A DNA stretch of 64,000 nucleotides from Dryocola boscaweniae (GCF_025215095.1 NZ_JALHAP010000082.1:372001-436000); one strand, 5' to 3'. Positions 52,652 through 62,367 are shown, numbered from the stretch's first letter. Notes: generated by a model from the letters alone, not told the origin. Program-made: numbers and translations.

Positions 52652-53485
52652 ATGAAACAAACCTGGTTAATCACCGGCGCCACCCGTGGCATCGGCATGG
52701 AAATAGTGAAAGCGGCGCTGTCTGCCGGTATGAACGTCTGCGCAACGGGCCGTAGCCTCGAAAAACTGCGGGACACTTTCCCGGCGCAGCCCGGCCTACT
52801 GTTACTGCCGCTGGATGTTTGCGATCGGCAACAGCAGTCGCAGGTGGTGGAAGACTGCGTGAAGCATTTTGGCCGTATTGATGTGCTGGTTAATAACGCC
52901 GGTTATGGCCAGATGGGATATTTCGAAGAGGTGACAACCGATTCTGTAAAAGCGCAGTTTGAAACTAACGTCTTCGGCCAGATAGCCATGACGCAAACCA
53001 CCTTGCCCTATATGCGCCAACAGCGCGCAGGCCAGATTTTTAATTTTTCCTCCATCGGCGGAGCGATAGGCTACGATATTGCCTCTATTTATTGCGCCAG
53101 CAAATTCGCAGTGGAAGGATATTCAGCCTCGCTCGCCCGGGAAGTTTCACGTTTTGGCATTACTATCACCATTGTTGAGCCTGGTTTCTTCCGTACTGAT
53201 TTTCTTGATGACCGATCGGTGCATTTTGCCAGCCCATCGGTCAGCGATTATGATTCGCTGCGACAAGAGGGGGAGAAAAGCTATCGCGAATACAACCATG
53301 CTCAGCCGGGCAGCCCAGCTAAGCTTGCCCAGGCGCTGTTGACGCTGGCAGCAGCTCAGGAAAAACCCTTACGATTTGCAGCCGGCTCGGATGCTTTCGA
53401 TCTTCTGACGCAGGAGTACGAATCGCGTCTGGCAGAATTAACAACATGGAAAAACCTCATCTGCTCGACCGATATTGCCCGGTAA
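52652..53485 (+). CDS. Short-chain dehydrogenase/reductase
   Basis: This 277-aa classical SDR has the cofactor motif TGATRGIGME near residue 7, NNAG in VLVNNAGYGQMGYFE, the catalytic Ser in FNFSSIGG and YCASK (Tyr-x3-Lys) in SIYCASKFAVEG. The Arg in TGRSLEKLR after the second strand suggests NADP(H) rather than NAD(H). It resembles the YbbO/retinol-dehydrogenase-like SDRs that act on aldehydes and ketones. A divergent AraC gene is its likely regulator. Confidence 0.9.
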   Translation: MKQTWLITGATRGIGMEIVKAALSAGMNVCATGRSLEKLRDTFPAQPGLLLLPLDVCDRQQQSQVVEDCVKHFGRIDVLVNNAGYGQMGYFEEVTTDSVKAQFETNVFGQIAMTQTTLPYMRQQRAGQIFNFSSIGGAIGYDIASIYCASKFAVEGYSASLAREVSRFGITITIVEPGFFRTDFLDDRSVHFASPSVSDYDSLRQEGEKSYREYNHAQPGSPAKLAQALLTLAAAQEKPLRFAAGSDAFDLLTQEYESRLAELTTWKNLICSTDIAR

Positions 53486-53517
53486 ATGATTTGACTACCT
53501 CTGAGCGATAGAAAATG

Positions 53518-53547
53518 ACATTCCCTGCTCTTATGAGCAGGGAATGT
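53518..53547. terminator. Perfect 13-bp hairpin between convergent SDR and mppA
   Basis: ACATTCCCTGCTC pairs with GAGCAGGGAATGT around TTAT. It lies 33 bp after the SDR stop and 11 bp after the mppA stop. A T-rich stretch (TCATTTTCTAT) follows on the leftward strand, which favours a role as terminator of mppA. Confidence 0.75.
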
Positions 53548-53557
53548 GCGTTGAGCA

Positions 53558-55177
53558 TCAGTGCGCCACAATATACATCGTGCGGCTGTAGGCAACGTCT
53601 TCCGGGTTATTTATCGGGTATCCCTTCAGCCATGGCTTAATTAAACGCCCGTTGGTGTACTGATAAACAGGCGCGATTGGCGCCTGCTCCTGGATAATTC
53701 TTTCCGCCTGGTTGTAATCTTTATTACGGGCCGCATCCGTCACTTCCTGACTCGCCTGAGCCAGCACTTTGTCATAGGCCGGTGAATTAAAGCGCGCAAT
53801 ATTGCCGCTGTGTGTAGAAGTAAGCAGCGAAAGGAACGTTGAAGGCTCGTTGTAATCACCAACCCAGGAAGCGCGAATCACATCAAAATTGCCGGTGTTG
53901 CGGCTATCGATATAGGTTTTCCACTCCTGGTTTTGTAATTTCACCTCCGCGCCGAGGTTTTTCTTCCACATGGAGGCCACGGCAATGGCAATCTTCTGGT
54001 GATTTTCCGAAGTGTTATACAGCAGCGTAAGTTTAAGCGGTTTATTGGCGCCGTAACCTGCCGCGCGCAGCAGCGTTTTCGCCTGAGCGTTCAGCTCTTC
54101 CTGGCTCATTTGTTCGAACGGCGACGGGTCCGGTTTAAAGCCTGCCGTCACGTCCGGCGTAAAGCGCCAGGCCGGTTTTTCGCCGGTTCCAAGCACTTTT
54201 TCGGCCATAATGCGGCGGTCGATGGTCATGCTCAACGCAAGGCGGACTTTCGCATCTGCGGTTGGGCCTTTTTGCGTATTAAATGCGTAGTAATACGTGC
54301 CGAGCTGCGGCGGAGTGTATACCTGGTCCGGAATGTCCTTCAGCAGCTTCTGATACAGGGTTTTCGGGAAGGACTCCGTGATATCTATGTCGCCTGCCAG
54401 GTAGCGTTTTGTTGCCGCGGACTCCTGGTTTATGGGCATAAAGGTCACTTTGGTCAGCACGGTTTTACCGTTGTCCCAGTAGCTTTTATTCGGTATCACC
54501 ACCAGCTTTTCATTTACCACGCGTTCGCTCAGGGTAAATGCGCCGTTGCCAACCAGGTTGCCGGGTTTGGTCCAGTCCTGCCCCAGCTTTTCCACCACGG
54601 TTTTGGGAACCGGATAAAGCGAGAAGTTCGCCGTCAGATTCGGGAAATAGGCAACGGGTTTATCGAGTTGAATACGCAGCGTGTGAGCATCCACCGCCGT
54701 GACACCCAGCTTATCCGCAGGCATTTTGCCATCAATAATGGCCTGAGCATTCATTATGCCAGCAAGTGCCGCAAACCAGGCAAAGGGCGAAGTGTTTTTC
54801 GGGTCAACCAGACGCTGCCAGCTATAAACGAAATCTTCTGCCGTAACCGCAGAGCCGTCAGACCAGCGGGCATCGTCACGCAGGGTAAACGTCCAGGTAC
54901 GGTTATCATTGCTGCGCCATTTTGTTGCCACGCCCGGCACCAACTCCCCTTTCTCATTCTGATTAAGCAGGCCTTCGAAAAGATCGCGGATGACCTGGAT
55001 TTCCGGCAGGCCAACGGCTTTAACCGGGTCCAGAGACGCAGGCTCGTCTTTAATATGACGCACAAGTTCCTGAGCGGGCGCAAGCCGGGTTCCGGCAGGC
55101 ACTTCCGCCGCCCAGGTTTGCGAAAACGTGCAGGCCACGGCCAGCGCACAGCAGGTAATACGAAAAGTTTTTTTCAT
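53558..55177 (-). CDS. mppA: Periplasmic murein tripeptide-binding protein MppA
   Basis: This 539-aa OppA-family binding protein (E. coli MppA 537 aa) has a signal peptide (MKKTFRITCCALAVACTFSQ, cleaved near TWA) and the SBP_bac_5 pattern RHIKDEPASLDPVKAVGLPE, then FTLRDDARWSDGSAVTAEDFVYS. MppA binds L-Ala-gamma-D-Glu-meso-DAP for import by OppBCDF, in cell-wall recycling. The gene lies next to mpaA and ycjG, which process the same peptide. The gap to mpaA (274 bp, divergent) has no ycjY, found there in E. coli. Confidence 0.94.
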   Translation of the reverse strand: MKKTFRITCCALAVACTFSQTWAAEVPAGTRLAPAQELVRHIKDEPASLDPVKAVGLPEIQVIRDLFEGLLNQNEKGELVPGVATKWRSNDNRTWTFTLRDDARWSDGSAVTAEDFVYSWQRLVDPKNTSPFAWFAALAGIMNAQAIIDGKMPADKLGVTAVDAHTLRIQLDKPVAYFPNLTANFSLYPVPKTVVEKLGQDWTKPGNLVGNGAFTLSERVVNEKLVVIPNKSYWDNGKTVLTKVTFMPINQESAATKRYLAGDIDITESFPKTLYQKLLKDIPDQVYTPPQLGTYYYAFNTQKGPTADAKVRLALSMTIDRRIMAEKVLGTGEKPAWRFTPDVTAGFKPDPSPFEQMSQEELNAQAKTLLRAAGYGANKPLKLTLLYNTSENHQKIAIAVASMWKKNLGAEVKLQNQEWKTYIDSRNTGNFDVIRASWVGDYNEPSTFLSLLTSTHSGNIARFNSPAYDKVLAQASQEVTDAARNKDYNQAERIIQEQAPIAPVYQYTNGRLIKPWLKGYPINNPEDVAYSRTMYIVAH

Positions 55178-55451
55178 CAGTTACCTTATTTAGGATTGCA
55201 TTTTCGGCGGTAAACGCACGCCTGTCGTTGATGGGCAAAGTAGCGCAATTGCTTGTTTTGCCAATCAGAAAAGCAAACAACATGCCGCAATGCAACCGCG
55301 GGGGGCAATTAAATTCTTATAACTTGAGCGCTGTCATTTGTCGCAGTCCGGGCGAGGCCCGCGCACGGCCCGGCAGCCGACTGTTTCAGATGAGATTTTC
55401 GTTAAACCCTGCTATTAATGTTGGAAACTTTTGACTCATATAAGGAATGCT

Positions 55452-56159
55452 ATGCCCGGTCACCGCCCTCGCCCACAACGCGGCCATCTGCCGCCCGGCA
55501 GCGAACGTTACGGTAAATCAGTGTTCGGCGCGCCCTTGCTGTGGTTCCCGGCAAGCCCGGGCGAAACACGCAGCGGTTTGATCATTGCCGGAACGCACGG
55601 CGATGAAAACGCAGCGATGGTGACGCTTTCCTGCGCCCTGCGCACCCTTGAGTCAAAATATCGCCGTCATCACGTGGTACTCGCGGTCAACCCGGACGGC
55701 TGCCAGCTTGGCCTGCGCGCCAATGCCAACGGCGTCGATCTGAATCGCAACTTCCCCGCGGCGAACTGGAAAGCAGGTGAAACGGTTTATCGTTGGAACA
55801 GCAGCGCAGACAAACGTGACGTGGTGTTATCTACCGGCGCAAAACCCGGTTCCGAGCCCGAAACTACCGCACTTTGCCAGTTAATTCATTCGCTCCAGCC
55901 TGCATGGGTCGTTTCGTTTCACGATCCGCTTGGCTGCATCGAAGACCCCGACAACTCTTTGCTGGGCAACTGGCTTGCGGATGCTTTTGAATTACCGCTG
56001 GTGACAAGCGTGGGCTACGAAACGCCGGGCTCGTTTGGGAGCTGGTGTGCGGACCTTAACCTGCCATGCATCACCGCAGAGTTCCCGCCTGTTTCCGCCG
56101 ATGAAGCCAGTGAGCGTTATCTTGATGCGATGATGGGGTTGCTGCACTGGCATCGTTAA
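55452..56159 (+). CDS. mpaA: Murein tripeptide amidase MpaA
   Basis: This 235-aa zinc carboxypeptidase (M14) matches E. coli MpaA. GTHGDEN gives His and Glu Zn ligands, FHDPLG the third His, and ANGVDLNRNFPAANW the substrate-binding Arg/Asn segment; AEFPP near the C-terminus has the catalytic Glu. It cuts gamma-D-Glu-meso-DAP in imported murein tripeptide in the cytosol. I chose ATG 55452 because AAGGA lies 6 bp upstream; a TTG at 55431 is less likely. Confidence 0.94.
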   Translation: MPGHRPRPQRGHLPPGSERYGKSVFGAPLLWFPASPGETRSGLIIAGTHGDENAAMVTLSCALRTLESKYRRHHVVLAVNPDGCQLGLRANANGVDLNRNFPAANWKAGETVYRWNSSADKRDVVLSTGAKPGSEPETTALCQLIHSLQPAWVVSFHDPLGCIEDPDNSLLGNWLADAFELPLVTSVGYETPGSFGSWCADLNLPCITAEFPPVSADEASERYLDAMMGLLHWHR

Positions 56160-56164
56160 AGCGG

Positions 56165-57130
56165 TTAAGGATAAAGTTTCCCGTTTTCGAAATGCAGGGC
56201 TGGCTCAACGTCCACAGCAAGCCAGGTTGGACCATCCAAATCGGCAAAGCGAACTTTAGCCGCCAGCGGTAGTGCTGCGGCAATGGCGCGTGAGGTACAA
56301 AGCATGCAGCCCAGCATCACATCAAAGCCCTGCTCACGCGCGGCCTGCGTTAAGGCCAGCGCTTCGGTCAGGCCGCCGGTTTTATCCAGTTTCACATTCA
56401 CCATTTCATAGCGTCCTTTCAGCGCGGCGAGGCTTTCACGCGTATGACAGCTTTCATCGGCGCAGATCGGCAGCGGATGGATAAAGTTTGTCAGCGCGCC
56501 GTCTTCGCTGGCAGGAAGCGGCTGTTCAAGCATCGCCACGTTTAAATCGGCCAGTAGCTGGCAGCGTGCAGCCAGTCCGTCGCTATGCCAGGCTTCGTTG
56601 GCGTCAACAATCAACACCGCTTCCGGCACCGCCGCGCGAATGGCGACCATGCGTTCGGCAATCAGACGATCGTCGAGCTTCACTTTCAGCAAACGTGCGC
56701 CTTTCTTCCACAATAACGCGGCGGCGGCGGCCATCTGCTCAGGAGCGGCAATGCTTACCGTTTGTGCCGTCGTTATCATCTCCGGTAATTCAACGCAGGC
56801 AAGATGCGACACGGAAGTTCCTTTGCGTCGCGCCTCCAGGTCCCACAGCGCGCTATCAACGGCGTTACGAGCGGCTCCCGCTGGCAAAGCCTGCTGCAGC
56901 GCCTCGCGCGTCATGCCAAGTTCAAGCTGCGGGATTATCGTTGTAATCTGCGCCAGTACCGAAGCTTCGCTTTCGCCATAGCGCGGATACGGCGTGCATT
57001 CACCCACGGCTTTGATCCCGTCTTCTTCAAGTTCAACCACCACCACAACCGCTTCGTTGCGCGTGCCGCGCGAGATAACAAACGGCGTATGCAGCGGCCA
57101 TGCTTCCTGATAAACCTTAACTGTTCTCAT
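56165..57130 (-). CDS. ycjG: L-Ala-D/L-Glu epimerase YcjG
   Basis: This 321-aa enolase-superfamily enzyme equals E. coli YcjG in length when begun at ATG 57130 (MRTVKVYQ). It has the catalytic KVKLD (Lys-x-Lys), metal ligands in IVDANEAW, LEQPLP and CADES, and the second base Lys in NVKLDKTGG. It converts L-Ala-D-Glu to L-Ala-L-Glu, the step after MpaA, so murein peptide becomes a usable dipeptide. The gene is convergent with mpaA, with 5 bp between. Confidence 0.95.
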   Translation of the reverse strand: MRTVKVYQEAWPLHTPFVISRGTRNEAVVVVVELEEDGIKAVGECTPYPRYGESEASVLAQITTIIPQLELGMTREALQQALPAGAARNAVDSALWDLEARRKGTSVSHLACVELPEMITTAQTVSIAAPEQMAAAAALLWKKGARLLKVKLDDRLIAERMVAIRAAVPEAVLIVDANEAWHSDGLAARCQLLADLNVAMLEQPLPASEDGALTNFIHPLPICADESCHTRESLAALKGRYEMVNVKLDKTGGLTEALALTQAAREQGFDVMLGCMLCTSRAIAAALPLAAKVRFADLDGPTWLAVDVEPALHFENGKLYP

Positions 57131-57270
57131 CGTTAACCTTGTCACCGGGGTTTTTTGCTCAGTATAGGAGCGAACACTTTTACGTGCAGTATCAGTTTTT
57201 TATATTCATCCGATGAATCCTGGAATACACTGCATGCGGCGTTAATTATATGTAAAAAGGAAAATCAAAC

Positions 57271-57777
57271 ATGTCACAACTCGTTCATTTCCAGGGCAAC
57301 CCGGTTGCGGTTGCAGGTCAAATCCCACAGGCTGGCAGCAAAGCCGCTGCTTTCTCGCTGGTCGCAAAAGACCTTTCTGACGTTGCACTGAGCCAGTTCG
57401 CGGGCAAACGTAAAGTGTTGAACATTTTCCCAAGCATCGACACCGGCGTGTGCGCGGCATCCGTGCGTAAATTCAACCAACTGGCGACCGAGCTTGAGAA
57501 CACCGTGGTTCTGTGTGTTTCTGCCGATCTGCCGTTTGCGCAGTCTCGCTTCTGCGGCGCAGAAGGTCTGAGCAACGTCATTACCCTGTCCACCCTGCGT
57601 AACCCTGAATTCCAGCAGGATTATGGCGTAGGCATCGCCGAAGGCGCGCTGAAAGGTCTGACAGCCCGTGCGGTTGTTGTGATCAACGAAAAAGACGAAG
57701 TGGTATTCAGCCAGTTAGTTAACGAGATTACTAACGAGCCGGATTATGCTGCGGCGCTGGAAGCCCTGAAGGCTTAA
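57271..57777 (+). CDS. tpx: Lipid hydroperoxide peroxidase / thiol peroxidase Tpx
   Basis: This 168-aa atypical 2-Cys peroxiredoxin has peroxidatic Cys61 (PSIDTGVCAASVRKF) and resolving Cys95 (SRFCGAEG), exactly as in E. coli Tpx. It removes organic peroxides, using thioredoxin. The ATG follows AAAAAGGA. It is divergent from ycjG. Confidence 0.97.
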   Translation: MSQLVHFQGNPVAVAGQIPQAGSKAAAFSLVAKDLSDVALSQFAGKRKVLNIFPSIDTGVCAASVRKFNQLATELENTVVLCVSADLPFAQSRFCGAEGLSNVITLSTLRNPEFQQDYGVGIAEGALKGLTARAVVVINEKDEVVFSQLVNEITNEPDYAAALEALKA

Positions 57778-57783
57778 GGTGTG

Positions 57784-57807
57784 AATGTCCCCCACAAGGG
57801 GGACATT
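57784..57807. terminator. Hairpin between tpx and tyrR
   Basis: AATGTCCCCC (57784-57793) pairs perfectly with GGGGGACATT (57798-57807) around ACAA, 6 bp after the tpx stop and 7 bp before the tyrR stop. Neither side has a T-run of more than two or three, so the class is inferred from position and stability. Confidence 0.65.
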
Positions 57808-57814
57808 AAAAAGA

Positions 57815-59377
57815 TTACTCTTCGGTTTTACGCTGGCTCAGGCCATATTCACGCAGTTTGTTGGCAATCGCCGTATGCGACACGCCAAGACGTTTCGCCA
57901 GTTTACGGGTGCTTGGATAAGTACGATAAAGCTGGGTCAACACCGAGCGCTCAAAACGTCGCGAAATATCATCCAGCGTCCCTTCCATCGCTTCTTCCCC
58001 AACCGCAAGGCTCGCGGTATCAAAATCAGGCAACAGAATATCCTGCGGACGCAGCTCGTAACCTTCAAGCTGGGTTAAGGCCCGATAAATGGCGTTTTTC
58101 AACTGACGAACGTTGCCCGGCCAGCCGTAACGCGTTAATACGTTACTGAGATCGCTGGCCAGTTTAGGACGCGGCACGCCCTGTTCATCGGCAAAGCGCG
58201 CCACAAACAGTTCGGTGAGCGGCATAATATCTTGCGGGCGATCGCGCAGCGGCGGCAGATTAAGCGTCAATACGTTCAGACGATAATAGAGATCTTCGCG
58301 GAACTCGCCTTTCTGTACCAGCTCCACCAGATTTTTCTGCGTCGCGCAAATCACGCGCACGTCGACATGCACCTCATGCTCTTCTCCCACCCGGCGGAAC
58401 GTGCCGTCGTTGAGAAAACGCAGCAGCTTGGTTTGCATGCGCGGCGACATTTCGCCGATTTCATCAAGCAATACCGAGCCGCCGTTCGCCTGCTCGAAGA
58501 AGCCTTTTTTCCCTTCTATAGCGTTGGCATAAGCGCCCGGCGCGTGGCCGAATAATTCGCTTTCAACCACGTCATCCGGCATCGAACCGCAGTTCAGCGC
58601 CAGGTAAGGTTTTTGCGCGCGCGGGCTGCTGAGGTGGCAGGCGTGAGCGAGCAAATCTTTCCCGGTGCCGGTATCGCCAACGATTAGCAGCGGAGCATTC
58701 AGCAACGCCAGTTTCTGCGCCTGCTCGACGACATGACGCATTTTCGCGCTGACCGCAATAATCTGGCTGAACGCGCTGGTATCGGCCTGGGTGATGTTCT
58801 GTAGCTGGCGACCCATACGCACCGTTGAACGCAGCATCACAACTGCGCCAACCAGCATCGGCTGGTTATTTTCACCATCCAGATGCACCGGCGTGATTTC
58901 CATCAGGAAATTCTGCCCGTTGATGACCACATGCTCAGTGTGCGAATCCGCAGGCGAGCCTTCCAGCCAGCGCATAAAGTTGAAACCGTTGATAAGGCTT
59001 GCCGCGTTATGGTTACGGAGCTTGTCTTCGCCCTGCCCAAACAGCGCGCAGCTCGCCGGGTTGGCCAGCTCAACTTTGCTCTTCATATCCAGGGACAGTA
59101 CCGGCTCCGGCAAGGCTTCAAGCAGCGCGCTCAGCGCCCGATGCTCGCGTTCAGACGGCATCCACGGCACCGTACGCACGTCCTTCACGCCTGGGATACG
59201 ACGGATCTCAGCCATAAGGCTGCTGAATGAGTCGAAATCCAGGGTAGAGAAATTCAGGTAAATGAGACCAATCGGGTCAATTTCTATGCCTCGTAAATCA
59301 ATACCGCGCAGCACTAATAAATCGAGTAATTCGCGTGTCAGACCAAGGCGGTCTTCACAAAAGACTTCCAGACGCAT
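57815..59377 (-). CDS. tyrR: Transcriptional regulator TyrR
   Basis: This 520-aa regulator (E. coli 513) has an N-terminal ACT domain (MRLEVFCEDRLGLTRELLDL), a PAS domain (about 80-190), an AAA+ ATPase domain with Walker A GDTGTGKDLLAH and ESELFGHAPGAYANA, and a Fis-type HTH (TRKLAKRLGVSHTAIANKL). TyrR represses or activates aromatic amino acid biosynthesis and transport genes with Tyr, Phe or Trp. The usual GAFTGA loop is replaced by GAYANA, so it does not act with sigma-54. It is followed by a terminator. Confidence 0.97.
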   Translation of the reverse strand: MRLEVFCEDRLGLTRELLDLLVLRGIDLRGIEIDPIGLIYLNFSTLDFDSFSSLMAEIRRIPGVKDVRTVPWMPSEREHRALSALLEALPEPVLSLDMKSKVELANPASCALFGQGEDKLRNHNAASLINGFNFMRWLEGSPADSHTEHVVINGQNFLMEITPVHLDGENNQPMLVGAVVMLRSTVRMGRQLQNITQADTSAFSQIIAVSAKMRHVVEQAQKLALLNAPLLIVGDTGTGKDLLAHACHLSSPRAQKPYLALNCGSMPDDVVESELFGHAPGAYANAIEGKKGFFEQANGGSVLLDEIGEMSPRMQTKLLRFLNDGTFRRVGEEHEVHVDVRVICATQKNLVELVQKGEFREDLYYRLNVLTLNLPPLRDRPQDIMPLTELFVARFADEQGVPRPKLASDLSNVLTRYGWPGNVRQLKNAIYRALTQLEGYELRPQDILLPDFDTASLAVGEEAMEGTLDDISRRFERSVLTQLYRTYPSTRKLAKRLGVSHTAIANKLREYGLSQRKTEE

Positions 59378-59534
59378 GGAGGTGACCTTTTTGCATTAAA
59401 ACGGAATCATTGGGTAGAGTGATAATACTCCAGATACCTGCGGGTCAGAAGAGATGTGTGAAGAAAAGTTGACAGATAAGTGTATGAATGCGGGCAATGC
59501 CGTAAAGCCAGACGGTCACGGCATTGCCTGAGTG

Positions 59535-60599
59535 TCAGGCGGAGGGCGGAGTTTTGCTCTTGCTCATGGTTTCTTTAAGCTGCACCAGCAACTGGCGACG
59601 GAAATCACCCAGACGAGGTTTATCGTCCTCCATCCATGGCAGCGGGCGGCAGAGCTCCATGGCTTTGATGCCAAGGCGCGCCGTGAGCAGTCCGGCCCCT
59701 ATCCCCTGAGCGGCACGAGCCGAAAGACGGGCGGCAATATCCTGCCCGACCCAGTCCATCCCCACTTCGCGCACCAGTTCACTTGCGCCTGCGAACGCTA
59801 TGTTAAGCAACACCAGGCGGAACAGGCGAATGCGGCTGAAATAGCCCAGTTCGATGCCGTAAAGCGTTGCGATGCGGTTGATCAGGCGCAGGTTGCGCCA
59901 GGCGATAAACGCCATGTCCACCAGCGCCAGCGGACTAACGGCAATCATCAACGTAGATTCCGCAGCGGAACGGCTAATTTCACGGCGAGCCTGGCCGTCA
60001 AGCACCGGCTGTACCAGTTGAGCGTAAAGCGCGACAACTTCACGATCGTTTTGCGTTTCGTGAATCGAGGCGTACCAGCGCTGCAATGCAGGATGCCCCT
60101 GGTCAAGGCCAGCCTGACGCGCCAGTTTTTCACAAAAAGCCCGGCCTTTGCCCATGCTGTGGCTGCTGAGCAACTCTCGCGCTTCATCGCGCTCCTCCGC
60201 ACGCTGACGCAGACGCCATAAACGCCGCCATTCTGTCGCCAGGGAACCGACGCCAGCAGCGACGATTAAGCCGCCTGCAATACCGCCGCCCAGCGCAATC
60301 CAGTCCTGAGTGACGAACGCGTTATGCGTCCACTGTACGCCCTGAGCGACAACGCTGATACCAAACAGCCCCAGACCTGCGGTGACCATGCGCCGCCAGA
60401 TGCTGCGCTTTGGCCGCAGTGCCGCCTCCACCGCCGCTTCGGCCAGGCTTTCTGCTTCCGTTTCTTCAGGAGTGGCAAGCGCGGGGGTGAATTTTTCGGC
60501 TTCCGGCTCGCTGAAAGCCAGAGCGGCCTTGTAGGCCTTTTCTTTTTCTACTTCCAGCGGCTGTGCGAAGTCGATATGTGGTTTTAAGGGTTCGGTCAT
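59535..60599 (-). CDS. ycjF: YcjF inner-membrane protein
   Basis: This 354-aa protein (E. coli 353) is a UPF0283/DUF697 membrane protein: an acidic N-terminal tail, two membrane helices at about 70-120, and a C-terminal hydrophobic part with LVREVGMDWVGQDIAARLSARAAQGIG (shown here by its key residues LVREVG and AAQGIG). Its start overlaps the ycjX stop by 4 bp. It belongs to the envelope-stress unit with YcjX; its exact role is unknown. Confidence 0.93.
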   Translation of the reverse strand: MTEPLKPHIDFAQPLEVEKEKAYKAALAFSEPEAEKFTPALATPEETEAESLAEAAVEAALRPKRSIWRRMVTAGLGLFGISVVAQGVQWTHNAFVTQDWIALGGGIAGGLIVAAGVGSLATEWRRLWRLRQRAEERDEARELLSSHSMGKGRAFCEKLARQAGLDQGHPALQRWYASIHETQNDREVVALYAQLVQPVLDGQARREISRSAAESTLMIAVSPLALVDMAFIAWRNLRLINRIATLYGIELGYFSRIRLFRLVLLNIAFAGASELVREVGMDWVGQDIAARLSARAAQGIGAGLLTARLGIKAMELCRPLPWMEDDKPRLGDFRRQLLVQLKETMSKSKTPPSA

Positions 60600-61993
60600 C
60601 GCAATTTATCCCCAATCAAAAATTCCAGCGCGGCGTCAAGGCGTATATGCGGCAGCGGCCTGTCGACGTCCAGCGCCTGCGGGCGGAACTGTTCAAACTC
60701 AAAGCCCTGCTTTTCCCAGAATGCGCTGCCCGGCAGGCGCGCCGGGACTTCGCCCGGATAAACCGTCAGCGGTGCGCCGTCGCTTAAGCGATTCCCGCGT
60801 AGCGCAGGGATTTGTTCGCCCTGCACATCCACCAGGCCGCTTTGCGTCGCCTGCACCGAGGCAATGCCCATGCATTCGCGATCGATACCTTCAAATGCGG
60901 CGTTCTGCCAGGCGTCCTGCACCAACTGCTGTAATAACGAAACCATATTGGCGTGCTGATCGACGGTAACGTGATCGGCTTTGGTCGCGGCGAATAACAG
61001 CTTGTCGATAACCGGCGAGAAAAGCCTGCGGAACAAGGTGCGCTGCCCGTACTGGAAGCTCTGCATAAGCTGAGTCAGCGCAAGGCGCATATCATTAAAT
61101 GCCTGTGGCCCGCTGTTAAGCGGCTGCAGGCAATCCACCAGCACAATTTGTCTGTCAAAACGCAGGAAGTGATTTTTATAAAATCCCTTCACCACTTTTT
61201 CGCAATAATAATCAAAGCGCGAACGCAGCATGCCGAGGTTAGTGGTTTTATCGGCCTGGGCGAGCTTAGATTCGCCAAAATTATCGACGTCCGGCCACGG
61301 AAAGAATTGCAGCGCAGGCGCGCCGGCCATATCGCCCGGCAGCACAAAGCGGCCAGGCTGAATAAAGTGCAGCCCTTCGCTTTTGCAGCGCAGCAGATAA
61401 TCCGTCCAGGCTGCGGAAATTGCCGCAAGACGGTTTTCATCGGCCGGAGCAAAGGGATCTAAACCTGCACATAATTTGCGCCATTCGGCTGACCATCCGG
61501 CGCGGTCGCCCTGTAACAGGCCGGTCATCTGGCGCGACCAGCTTAAATAATTCTGCGCCAGCATCGGCAGGTCCAGCAGCCATTCGCCCGGATAATCCAC
61601 GATTTCAAGATACAAGGTTGAAGTGTCTTTGAAGTGCCGCAGCAGCGAATCATTAGAGCGATAACGCAGCGCAAGACGCATTTCACTTACGCCGCGAGTC
61701 GGCGTCGGCCAGCTCGGCGGCTGGCCATAAAGCTGCGCCAGCCCTTCGTCATAGGTGAAACGCTGAATGCCTAAATCACGCTGCGGCACGCGCTTAACGC
61801 CGAGCAGACGCTCTTCACGCACCGCGCTAAGCATCGGCAGGCGAGCGCCGTTATTGACGCTCAGCAACTGGTTAACCATCGCCGTGATAAATGCGGTTTT
61901 GCCGCTGCGGCTCAGGCCGGTGACCGCAAGCCGCAGGTGCCTATCCACGCCGCGGTTTACAAGAGCGTTGAGTTCATTCTTGATTCTGTTCAT
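60596..61993 (-). CDS. ycjX: YcjX, P-loop NTPase of the Psp regulon
   Basis: This 465-aa protein has Walker A GLSRSGKTAF near residue 26 and a DCLQPLNSGPQAFNDM segment, with the family DUF463. It begins at ATG 61993 (MNRIKNELN), the start of homologues; a frame from 62014 adds seven residues. It is a GTPase-like protein reported as part of the Psp response in several enterobacteria. It follows pspD with 122 bp between and leads into ycjF. Confidence 0.94.
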   Translation of the reverse strand: MNRIKNELNALVNRGVDRHLRLAVTGLSRSGKTAFITAMVNQLLSVNNGARLPMLSAVREERLLGVKRVPQRDLGIQRFTYDEGLAQLYGQPPSWPTPTRGVSEMRLALRYRSNDSLLRHFKDTSTLYLEIVDYPGEWLLDLPMLAQNYLSWSRQMTGLLQGDRAGWSAEWRKLCAGLDPFAPADENRLAAISAAWTDYLLRCKSEGLHFIQPGRFVLPGDMAGAPALQFFPWPDVDNFGESKLAQADKTTNLGMLRSRFDYYCEKVVKGFYKNHFLRFDRQIVLVDCLQPLNSGPQAFNDMRLALTQLMQSFQYGQRTLFRRLFSPVIDKLLFAATKADHVTVDQHANMVSLLQQLVQDAWQNAAFEGIDRECMGIASVQATQSGLVDVQGEQIPALRGNRLSDGAPLTVYPGEVPARLPGSAFWEKQGFEFEQFRPQALDVDRPLPHIRLDAALEFLIGDKLR

Positions 61994-62115
61994 CTGCGTC
62001 CTGGTTGCGCCCATTTCACTAACGGGAAAGTTATCTTCACTGAGTGTAATAAATATGGATTATGAATAGCGAATCAAAGAGGGAGGAAAAAGAAATCAAC
62101 CAGAGCGGGAGAACG

Positions 62116-62334
62116 CTACTTCGTTATTCTCCCGGAAACTTTACGCAACACGCGCGCCAGCATCGGCTCAAGCATCATGGCGAGCAGCATTTTAAGCGGA
62201 CGACGCGCGACGGATTTCACCGCCCATCCCGCAACGCCCGCCGGGCCGTAGCGCAAGGCGACGAGCAGAACCAGTTTACCGGCGATTTTCAGACCAGGCT
62301 TGGCTTTTTGACTGGCAGTACGGAATGTGGTCAT
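62116..62334 (-). CDS. pspD: Phage shock protein D
   Basis: This 72-aa protein matches PspD (73 aa), with GLKIAGKLVLLVALRYGPAG as its hydrophobic segment and then AVKSVARRPLKMLL. It is a peripheral inner-membrane protein of the Psp response with no known activity. The ATG at 62334 follows GGAGAAAG; an earlier frame from 62388 is not supported. A REP pair separates it from pspC. Confidence 0.9.
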   Translation of the reverse strand: MTTFRTASQKAKPGLKIAGKLVLLVALRYGPAGVAGWAVKSVARRPLKMLLAMMLEPMLARVLRKVSGRITK

Positions 62335-62367
62335 GGGTTCTTTCTCCGCAGGGTGGAAAATTCGTAG

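Noticed and set aside
53999..55213. 404-codon open frame on the plus strand
   Set aside because: Antisense to mppA, with no ribosome site and a composition typical of the complement of a GC-rich gene.
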